From positions 1 through 9,499 of the forward strand of contig CALBMG010000062.1 of assembly GCA_937896185.1 (NCBI GenBank): a DNA stretch of 9,499 nt, in the 5' to 3' direction. Both the position numbers and the translations under genes were made by a program. Below the pieces are notes generated by a model, which did not search any database, was not told the DNA's origin, and saw only the letters and a program-made list of their open reading frames with translations. This document shows, piece by piece, positions 1-5,258 of the stretch. How positions within the stretch are numbered: the first letter of the stretch is position 1; the number at the start of each line of letters is the position of its first letter. Source of the DNA: an uncultured Microbacteriaceae bacterium (GTDB taxonomy: Bacteria > Actinomycetota > Actinomycetes > Actinomycetales > Microbacteriaceae).

Positions 1-462
1 GCGCTGGTATGACTCGTACGCAGCGGTCGACGAGGCGCGCACTTCTGCATCGACGAGTTCGTACTGTTCGGGTGTGCCGGGGATGAATTCGTAGTGACCG
101 GTTTTTCCGATCTGTACGAGGTTGCGGTCCTGGTTGGGCACATAGAAAACAGGGCGGAGTTCCCGGTAGCGTCCGCTTTCTTCGTTGTACGAGGCCATGC
201 GGTGTCGCATGAATTCGCGGAAGACAAAAATGGGGGCCTGCACATAGAAGGTCATCGAGTTGTGCTCGAACGGTGAACCGTGGCGGTCACGCATCAAATA
301 GTTGATGAGGCCCTTATCGCGAGCGCCGGCTTCGTCGTTTGCGCCGTCGAGTGACTGTTCTCCCTGGGTGGAAACACGGGCGGCGAACAGAACGTCAGAG
401 TCCTGAGCTGCGGCACGCACGAGTTCGACGGTGACATCGCTGCGGAAAATAGGTTCGCTCAT
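1..462 (-). CDS. thyX: Flavin-dependent thymidylate synthase ThyX (3' end cut by window edge)
   Basis: ThyX makes dTMP from dUMP with methylene-tetrahydrofolate, using FAD and NADPH; it is a cytosolic homotetramer and replaces ThyA. Seen: an open frame from ATG at 462 to base 1, giving 154 residues. The full ThyX signature RHRxxSxNExSxRY is present at residues 86-99 (R86, H87, R88, S91, N93, E94, S96, R98, Y99), preceded by HGSPFEH at 61-67, which is typical of the family's FAD/folate region. Actinobacterial ThyX is usually about 250 residues, so roughly the last 90-100, including dUMP-binding residues, lie outside the window. The ATG is chosen because the family N-terminus begins just before the first beta strand and no upstream in-frame start looks better. 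There is no SD; a TAGGCT box 7 nt upstream suggests a leaderless mRNA. In many actinobacteria dapA follows thyX, which cannot be checked here. Confidence 0.96.
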   Translation of the reverse strand, partial: MSEPIFRSDVTVELVRAAAQDSDVLFAARVSTQGEQSLDGANDEAGARDKGLINYLMRDRHGSPFEHNSMTFYVQAPIFVFREFMRHRMASYNEESGRYRELRPVFYVPNQDRNLVQIGKTGHYEFIPGTPEQYELVDAEVRASSTAAYESYQR

Positions 463-469
463 GGGTGCA

Positions 470-475
470 AGCCTA
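470..475 (-). promoter_or_regulatory. Candidate -10 box for leaderless thyX transcript
   Basis: On the minus strand the hexamer TAGGCT (TANNNT) ends exactly 7 nt before the thyX ATG. This is the spacing expected if transcription starts at the A of the ATG. There is no SD between box and start, and no convincing -35 element, which is common for actinobacterial promoters. This is inference from spacing only. Confidence 0.35.
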
Positions 476-518
476 TCGAACATCCCAGGTTGGGACTATT
501 TGTTGTGTTGTGCGCGGC

Positions 519-539
519 TGCCATCGCGTGACGATGGCA
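519..539. promoter_or_regulatory. 8-bp inverted repeat in the thyX / thioredoxin divergent region
   Basis: TGCCATCG (519-526) and CGATGGCA (532-539) are perfect inverted copies separated by the 5-nt loop CGTGA. The repeat lies inside the 171-bp spacer between two divergently transcribed genes. No T-run follows on either strand, so it does not look like a terminator. It could be an operator for a dimeric regulator or a hairpin in a longer leader. The remainder of the spacer (463-633) shows only the two candidate -10 boxes and a weak repeat at 588-606. Confidence 0.4.
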
Positions 540-621
540 TGCCCCGACGCGTGCGCATCTCCCTTGCTGTGTGGCCTTCGTAACAGTCCGCAATGTAACC
601 GCATTGTTCACGGTTTTTACG

Positions 622-627
622 TACCGT
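622..627 (+). promoter_or_regulatory. Candidate -10 box for leaderless thioredoxin gene
   Basis: TACCGT fits TANNNT and ends 6 nt before the ATG at 634. No SD lies between the box and the start, so a leaderless transcript beginning at or next to the ATG would explain the translation start. No good -35 element is visible. This supports the 634 start over the GTG further upstream at 571. Confidence 0.3.
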
Positions 628-633
628 TGTCGT

Positions 634-1044
634 ATGAACACCACGCTGACCGTACTTGCACTTGTCGCCGCTGCGACTGTGCTGGGTCTGTTGTGGAAGC
701 GCACCCAGGGCCGCGTATCAAAGCCGGCCTCGTCGTCGGTTATTCCGCAGGAGTTTGTCACTCCGGGCGCCACCACTCTGTTGCAGTTCACCACCGAAAT
801 GTGCGGCCCTTGTGCAGCCTTGAAGCCCCAGTTGGCCAAATTGGCGCTATATCGTTCCGATATTGCACACCGTGAGGTCGACGCACTGGAACACCTCGAT
901 TTGGCGTCACGTTTGAACATTCGCTCGACGCCGACGACTCTGATTGTGACGGACAATGGTGAGGTCGTGGGCCGCATCAATGGTGTCGCACCGGCACGTG
1001 TCTTCCTTGACGCCATCGATGGCGCTCACTCAACCGCAGCCTAG
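634..1044 (+). CDS. Membrane-anchored thioredoxin-like protein (CGPC)
   Basis: A 136-residue thioredoxin-fold protein. Residues 3-20 form a hydrophobic helix followed by WKR, then a linker to about residue 46, then the thioredoxin core. The redox motif is C57-G-P-C60, preceded by Thr-Glu-Met rather than the usual Trp, and the cis-proline is in STPT (P100). Both active-site cysteines are present, so it should exchange disulfides or carry persulfides. The uncharged N-terminus with positive charges after the helix suggests, by the positive-inside rule, that the Trx domain faces the cytosol. The frame is open back to a GTG at 571, but those extra 21 residues look unlike coding sequence and have no SD. 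The next gene, a DUF4395 membrane protein, starts 9 nt after the stop. This pairing recurs in actinobacteria, often beside sulfurtransferase genes (from memory), and the Trx member has been called ThiX in mycobacteria. Exact substrate unknown. Confidence 0.87.
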   Translation: MNTTLTVLALVAAATVLGLLWKRTQGRVSKPASSSVIPQEFVTPGATTLLQFTTEMCGPCAALKPQLAKLALYRSDIAHREVDALEHLDLASRLNIRSTPTTLIVTDNGEVVGRINGVAPARVFLDAIDGAHSTAA

Positions 1045-1048
1045 GAGG
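1043..1048 (+). promoter_or_regulatory. Strong Shine-Dalgarno overlapping the thioredoxin stop codon
   Basis: AGGAGG starts within the TAG stop of the thioredoxin gene and lies 5 nt before the ATG at 1054. It fixes the start of the DUF4395 gene and indicates translational coupling of the two genes. Confidence 0.8.
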
Positions 1049-1053
1049 CCCGC

Positions 1054-1590
1054 ATGAACGCACACACCCCCAGCGGAATTGACCCCCGCGGACCCCGCTT
1101 TGGCGCAACCATCACCTCGGTGTTGTTGCTGATCGTGGTGGCCACCGGGTTGGACTCGGCGGGAATCGTCGGCACCCTCGCCGAGCGGATCGGGCAGTTC
1201 CCGTTCCTGCTTCTCGTCGTCATCACGGTGCTGTTCGGATGGGGAGCCGTCGCCGGGGTGTCCCGTCACCCGTACGGGGTGGCCTTTAAGAAGTTCGTGC
1301 GCCCCCGCCTCTCGTCACCCGAGTTCCTTGAGAGCCCTGCTGGACCCACGTTCGCCCAGGCCGTTGGTTTTATCGTGGCCGCGACCGGTGTGATCCTGCA
1401 CATTGCCGGCGTGCCTTTCGGACTGGTCGGCGCTGCATCGGCAGCATTCATTGCCGCTTTCCTCAATGCGTTTTTTGGGTACTGCCTCGGTTGCGAAATC
1501 TATTTGACATTCGCGAAGCGCGGAATCACGTTCGGTCTGGACAAGCGTTTCGGGGGAACAGTCACCCCCGAGTCCGACCCACAGATTTAG
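1054..1590 (+). CDS. DUF4395 family integral membrane protein with CxxC
   Basis: A 178-residue membrane protein recognised as DUF4395 from its N-terminal IDPRGPRFGA segment, the later GPTFAQAVGF segment, and the GYCLGCE motif near the C-terminus (C144 and C147). Four hydrophobic segments are visible at about 18-36, 49-69, 100-119 and 121-141. The basic loop between helices 2 and 3 (RHPYGVAFKKFVRPR) suggests both termini are cytosolic, which puts the CxxC at the cytosolic end of helix 4. That is the same side as the predicted Trx domain of the upstream gene. It probably works with that thioredoxin in electron or sulfane-sulfur transfer, but the family has no established biochemical role. The start is fixed by AGGAGG 5 nt upstream. 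The last residues are hydrophilic and variable. The family call is confident; the function is inference. Confidence 0.88.
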   Translation: MNAHTPSGIDPRGPRFGATITSVLLLIVVATGLDSAGIVGTLAERIGQFPFLLLVVITVLFGWGAVAGVSRHPYGVAFKKFVRPRLSSPEFLESPAGPTFAQAVGFIVAATGVILHIAGVPFGLVGAASAAFIAAFLNAFFGYCLGCEIYLTFAKRGITFGLDKRFGGTVTPESDPQI

Positions 1591-1654
1591 AACAGCGAAT
1601 CACAGAGCGCAACACGTTCCTCCTGTCGGAGATCGTCCGCCACAATTCGCCGCC

Positions 1655-1687
1655 AACCTCCCCTATCGTGTAATCCAAGGGGAGGTT
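1655..1687 (+). promoter_or_regulatory. Perfect 10-bp inverted repeat sequestering the epimerase RBS
   Basis: AACCTCCCCT (1655-1664) pairs perfectly with AGGGGAGGTT (1678-1687) across a 13-nt loop. The right arm contains the SD of the next gene (AGGGGAGG, 1678-1685), 7 nt before its ATG at 1693. In a read-through transcript from DUF4395 the RBS would be buried in a stem. The loop side also contains TATCGT (1664-1669), a possible -10 box; a transcript starting about 7 nt after it would lack the left arm, and the repeat would then act as a DNA operator. No T-run follows, so this is not a typical terminator. The rest of the 102-bp spacer (1591-1654) shows nothing else. Confidence 0.55.
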
Positions 1688-1692
1688 GTCGC

Positions 1693-2595
1693 ATGTCTAC
1701 ACCGAATCAGGGCCGCACCGCCGTCATTGCCGGTGCCACAGGTTTCATCGCCACAGCAGTTGCAACACAGTTACGCGCCGAGGGGTGGAACGTAATTCGC
1801 TTGGTGCGCCGTGCGCCGCTGGGCGCTAACGAAGTTCAGTGGAACCCGGCGACCGGTGAATTGGACCCCAGCGTGCTGTCCGGAGTTGATGCCGTGATCA
1901 ACATGGCGGGCGCCTCGATTGGCAAAATGCCGTGGACGGCCGCTTGGAAGCGCGAAATCATGGATTCGCGTGTGCAGACCACGGGAACCCTGGCTCGGGC
2001 AATGGCCTCAGCCGAGGTCCCTCCCACCGTTTTTCTCAGCGCATCGGGTACTGGGTCCTATGGCAACCGTGGGGACGAAGGACTGGACGAAAGTTCGGAA
2101 CGCTCGGCTGGCTACCTTGCCGACGTCGTTGTCGCGTGGGAAGCCGCGGCCCAGCCAGCGATTGATGCGGGAGTTCGCACCGTATTTTTGCGCACCGGTA
2201 TCGTCTTGGGCGATGGTGGGGCGCTGAGCCCGCTGCGTCTCGCCACCCAACTCGGTGCTGCCGCACGTGTGGGCCGGGGTTCGCAGTGGTGGCCCTGGAT
2301 TTCCATGACCGACGAGGTTCGCGCCATCGTCCACCTGATCGACTCAAAAATTGCGGGACCCGTGAACCTGGTGGGGCCCACACCGGCGACGAGCGAGACC
2401 ATCACCCGCGCCTTGGCTCGTTCGATGAAACGCCCGCACCTCTTTGTGATTCCCGAATTTGTTGTCCGCGCCTGTTTCGGCGAGGGCGGGATTGAACTTC
2501 TGTTGTGGTCGCAAAAAGTGTCGCCCTCGGCGCTGCTAGCCGACGGTTTCGAATTCACCCACACGACCGCGGCCGCAGCATTGGATTCGCTGTAA
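1693..2595 (+). CDS. TIGR01777 family NAD(P)-binding epimerase-like protein (SDR fold, C-terminal DUF1731)
   Basis: A 300-residue extended-SDR protein of the YfcH/TIGR01777 type. The Rossmann motif GATGFIA is at residues 14-20, followed by the nucleotide-binding strand ending in RLVRR (36-40). NMAGASI (70-76), the KREIMDSRV segment (86-94), GSYGN (121-125), LRTGIVLGDGG (166-176) and GSQWWPWISMTDEV (196-209) are all at family positions. Residues about 250-296 match the C-terminal DUF1731 helix-rich domain (IELLLWSQKVSPSALLADGF). Length is normal for the family. Members bind NAD(P)H, but substrates are mostly unknown, so a specific reaction is not assigned. The ATG at 1693 has an excellent SD that is part of the inverted repeat. 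The stop is 15 nt from the end of the convergent glycosyltransferase gene and no terminator is visible in that gap. Confidence 0.9.
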   Translation: MSTPNQGRTAVIAGATGFIATAVATQLRAEGWNVIRLVRRAPLGANEVQWNPATGELDPSVLSGVDAVINMAGASIGKMPWTAAWKREIMDSRVQTTGTLARAMASAEVPPTVFLSASGTGSYGNRGDEGLDESSERSAGYLADVVVAWEAAAQPAIDAGVRTVFLRTGIVLGDGGALSPLRLATQLGAAARVGRGSQWWPWISMTDEVRAIVHLIDSKIAGPVNLVGPTPATSETITRALARSMKRPHLFVIPEFVVRACFGEGGIELLLWSQKVSPSALLADGFEFTHTTAAAALDSL

Positions 2596-2610
2596 CCGCA
2601 GTTGCCGGCC

Positions 2611-3387
2611 TTACGAACGCTCAGCGGCGGGGAAAACTCCGAACACAAAACGAATCATCGACCCCAGCCCCGCGAAACGGCCGGGGTCACGCGCGACAAA
2701 CACCGCGCGAACGGGAATGGCCAACAGCGGTCCGAAAACTCGGGTAAAGATGATGGACCGCGCCCGCGCATCGGCTAGCGAACGGTAGCGTGACCCCGAC
2801 GATTCGGTCGGGTGCATCGCAACCGTGATGGGGTGGAATTCACACAGCAGGCCGGACTTCGCCGCGTCAGCGATCAGGATGTACTCGTCACCCAGATAGT
2901 TGGTGGCCCCTGCACCGAATTCTTCGTCGAACCCGACATGTGCGGCACGGAACAGGGCGGGGCGTACGAGCATTTCATAGGTCGCGGCTTTTGCCGAGTT
3001 CCACCGGGAGAGACGCTCGATTGTCTCGGGGTAACGCTTACGCAGTGCGCCGGTTTCATCGACGCCTCGACCTAACAGCAGCGCCAGTTCTGGGCGTGCG
3101 TCGAACTGGGCCAGCGCCGAATCAAGCCCGGCCATGTCCCACACGATGTCGTCATCGCCGAAAACCAGTACATCACCCTGGGCTCGACGCAACACTTCAT
3201 TGCGACTCTTGGTGACACCGTAGGAGTCGATGACCACGAGGGTGACATCGCTGCGGACAGGCGGGTTCACCGGCTGCCCTTGGACCACAATGAGGATGTC
3301 AATGTCGTCGCGTTGTGCTGGCAACTGAATATTTGCGACACGGTCCCCCAACGTGGAGTACCCGATGGTGAGTCGCGACGTCGTCAT
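2611..3387 (-). CDS. Putative GT2-like (GT-A fold) glycosyltransferase
   Basis: A 258-residue protein with the features of a small GT-A fold glycosyltransferase. An N-terminal beta strand leads to ILIVVQGQ (31-38), then GVTKSRNEVLRRAQGD (57-72), the usual nucleotide-sugar binding region before the metal site, then VLVFGDDD (73-80) as the DxD-type motif. GDEY at 166-169 may serve as the acceptor-side acidic pair. The C-terminus has a moderately hydrophobic segment near 217-232 and ends in a short basic and aromatic tail that could be membrane-peripheral. Its start lies 29 nt after the stop of the upstream pyruvyl-transferase fusion gene, so it is probably the last gene of that operon. Only a weak SD (CAGGG, 8 nt spacing) precedes the ATG, suggesting dependence on upstream translation. 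It probably adds a sugar to a cell-wall or exopolysaccharide unit; donor and acceptor are unknown. Confidence 0.8.
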   Translation of the reverse strand: MTTSRLTIGYSTLGDRVANIQLPAQRDDIDILIVVQGQPVNPPVRSDVTLVVIDSYGVTKSRNEVLRRAQGDVLVFGDDDIVWDMAGLDSALAQFDARPELALLLGRGVDETGALRKRYPETIERLSRWNSAKAATYEMLVRPALFRAAHVGFDEEFGAGATNYLGDEYILIADAAKSGLLCEFHPITVAMHPTESSGSRYRSLADARARSIIFTRVFGPLLAIPVRAVFVARDPGRFAGLGSMIRFVFGVFPAAERS

Positions 3388-3416
3388 GGCATTAACCCTG
3401 CGGTGTGCGCAGTCGC

Positions 3417-5162
3417 TTAGCGCTTCTCGCCGACAACAGAGATTGCTCGGGCGACAGCGGCCTCGATTTCGTCCTTGACTGCGTCGGATACGACGTCGTC
3501 ACGTTCGATGCTGGCAAACGAGAAGTTCGTGAGGTTCAGCGGGACCACTGCGGGGTTGATGGGGTCGAGACCGACGCCCTGCGAGTAGTCACTGTACTTG
3601 ATGCCCGAACCGTGAACCGCATCCTCGAAACCTTCGAAAGTGACCAGAGACACGGGGATTCCGTACGACTGGCACACGATGAACACGTGCATCGCGCTGG
3701 TGACCACACGGTCATACTGGGCCATCTCGACGATGAACGACGTGATGTCGGCCGGGTTCGAGCGATAGATCGACAGTTCGTCAAAGTGCTCGGGAACGGT
3801 CACTGGGATTCGTGCGTGGGTGAAGTGGCGGATGAACGCAGTGCGGCCGTTGGTCGACGCACGGTCGACGGGCACAATGCGCGACATGATGGCACCGGGA
3901 TCACCAAACGATTCCACGTCGGGGCCTCCGCAGTCCTTCACCAGATGAGCGGTGATAGGGCCACGGACGGAAACATAGGTGGCCTTGGGATGCAGGTCAA
4001 CGTCGTTGCTCGAGATACCGGTTCCCAGTACGACCGATGAAGGCTTGATGAAGCGACCGATCGAACCGAGCGCAATGATGTGCCGTTCCGAGCTGGGTGC
4101 CGTGGGTGGCTGGTAGGTGATTCGCGCATCGGTGTAGTTGCCCAAGATCATGGGGCTCAACCAGTCGCCAAAGTTTCCGGGGAAGGGGCGTGCCCACCAC
4201 ACGAGAGGGATGGTTTCGTTCGAGTCACGAGCGGAGTACGAGGCAAAGCTGCGAGCAGCCTCGATGGTGGCGCGTTCTTCCTGCGAGGGGACACCGGTGG
4301 TCGACAGTTCGGCGGCACAGGTTTCCAGAACCTCGATCTTGCCTTCGAAACCTGCCTTGAGAACACGCTTGGTCAGATTGATGCGAGCGGGGTCGCCACC
4401 GTTCGAGCTGGTGGTCAACACACCCGTGATGCCCACACGGTCTGCGATGCTGACGATTTGGCGGGACATCGAGTCGGGCATGCGCGACAACGCCTTTTTG
4501 CCCAGGTTGATGATGCGCTTCTTCAGTGGCTGACGGGCGTTCGAGGTGTGCTGGACAACCTTGCCCTTGAATTCGTCAACGTTGCCGCTGGAGCCGAACA
4601 CAAAGAATGCCTCGCGGTCGATCGAGGGGTCACCCTTTCCCACTACACAGGCTGACGGGACCAGCTGGAAGGTCAACGAATCAGCGGTGGCACGCCATGC
4701 GTCCTCAAAGAAATAGTCGTCGGTGGCCTTGATCGTCGAGACCTTCTCCATCGCGGCGGCTTCTGAAATCATGCGGCGGGCCTGAGGCGTCGCGGCCACA
4801 CCCCAGAAGCAGGGCTCCCAGAAACGGGTTCGGTTGCCGTACCCGATGGTCAGAGCGGAACCGAATCCGCGCTGGAATCCGATGATGTCTGCACTGGATT
4901 CGCGCACAAAGTCGGGCAACGACAGCAGACGGCAGTCCACATCAATCCAGAACACGCGCGAGTCGGGGAAACGTTCACACACCGAGTCGAGGAATGGCAC
5001 TTTCTTGCGGCACAGGTCGGCCCAGTCCTGGCCTGGTTCCTTGACGATTTCTTCCAACACATAGTCGACACCCAGTTTTTCGAGGTCGGCACGCAGCGCC
5101 TCGGCTTCGGAGCGGTAATACTCGTCGTCGGTGTAGAACGAGCACACGACAATGTTGGTCAT
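3417..5162 (-). CDS. Two-domain protein: GT-A-like glycosyltransferase fused to polysaccharide pyruvyl transferase
   Basis: A 581-residue protein with two recognisable parts. Residues about 1-210 resemble a GT-A nucleotide-diphospho-sugar transferase: DWADLCRKK (46-54), VFWIDVDCRLL (70-80) with DVD at 74-76 as the likely metal site, and TDDYFFEDAW (147-156) as the acceptor-side acidic motif. Residues about 318-545 resemble polysaccharide pyruvyl transferase: NFGD (330-333), YVSVRGPIT (396-404), SFGDPGA (418-424) and TSAMH (488-492). This domain moves pyruvate from PEP to a sugar as a ketal. The segment between (about 211-317) is unassigned, with a basic start and helical content, and is probably a linker or small extra domain. 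Free pyruvyl transferases are usually about 300-400 residues, so the N-terminal addition is real. The start is supported by GAAGGA 6 nt before the ATG. No TM segment or signal is seen, so it is likely cytosolic and acts on lipid-linked intermediates. Confidence 0.8.
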   Translation of the reverse strand: MTNIVVCSFYTDDEYYRSEAEALRADLEKLGVDYVLEEIVKEPGQDWADLCRKKVPFLDSVCERFPDSRVFWIDVDCRLLSLPDFVRESSADIIGFQRGFGSALTIGYGNRTRFWEPCFWGVAATPQARRMISEAAAMEKVSTIKATDDYFFEDAWRATADSLTFQLVPSACVVGKGDPSIDREAFFVFGSSGNVDEFKGKVVQHTSNARQPLKKRIINLGKKALSRMPDSMSRQIVSIADRVGITGVLTTSSNGGDPARINLTKRVLKAGFEGKIEVLETCAAELSTTGVPSQEERATIEAARSFASYSARDSNETIPLVWWARPFPGNFGDWLSPMILGNYTDARITYQPPTAPSSERHIIALGSIGRFIKPSSVVLGTGISSNDVDLHPKATYVSVRGPITAHLVKDCGGPDVESFGDPGAIMSRIVPVDRASTNGRTAFIRHFTHARIPVTVPEHFDELSIYRSNPADITSFIVEMAQYDRVVTSAMHVFIVCQSYGIPVSLVTFEGFEDAVHGSGIKYSDYSQGVGLDPINPAVVPLNLTNFSFASIERDDVVSDAVKDEIEAAVARAISVVGEKR

Positions 5163-5258
5163 AGTAAATCCTTCACTTCGATGGCTGCTGGGCGCATCGA
5201 GCCTGTGGTGTCGTTTTAGTTTACGGCGTGGGGTGATTCGGGCCTGTATTTTCCGAGG
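5163..5258 (-). promoter_or_regulatory. Intergenic region with RBS for the pyruvyl-transferase fusion gene
   Basis: GAAGGA (5169-5174 on the minus strand) lies 6 nt before the ATG at 5162 and decides that start. Further upstream, TAAACT (5218-5223) fits a -10 box but has no matching -35, so an internal promoter is only possible. This 96-nt gap is the widest break among the minus-strand genes from dapB to 2611, so it is the likeliest place for a second transcript to start. No clear terminator stem is visible. Confidence 0.4.

Noticed and set aside
571..633. GTG at 571 as the start of the thioredoxin gene
   Set aside because: It adds 21 residues without a signal or SD and runs over the likely promoter; the ATG at 634 gives a sensible membrane anchor at the N-terminus.
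459..1016. A 185-codon minus-strand open frame opposite the thioredoxin gene
   Set aside because: Ser, Thr, Arg and Cys-rich composition, no motif, and it would cover the divergent promoter region; the plus-strand frame has CGPC and the cis-Pro motif.
2112..2648. A 178-codon minus-strand open frame opposite the epimerase-like gene
   Set aside because: No recognisable motif, overlaps both convergent genes, and the plus-strand protein is a full-length TIGR01777 member.
3405..4040. A 211-codon plus-strand open frame antisense to the pyruvyl-transferase fusion gene
   Set aside because: It is a shadow of the GC-rich minus-strand gene, with composition rich in Arg, Asp, Val and His, no domain motif and no RBS. 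The minus-strand frame carries clear family motifs over the same bases.
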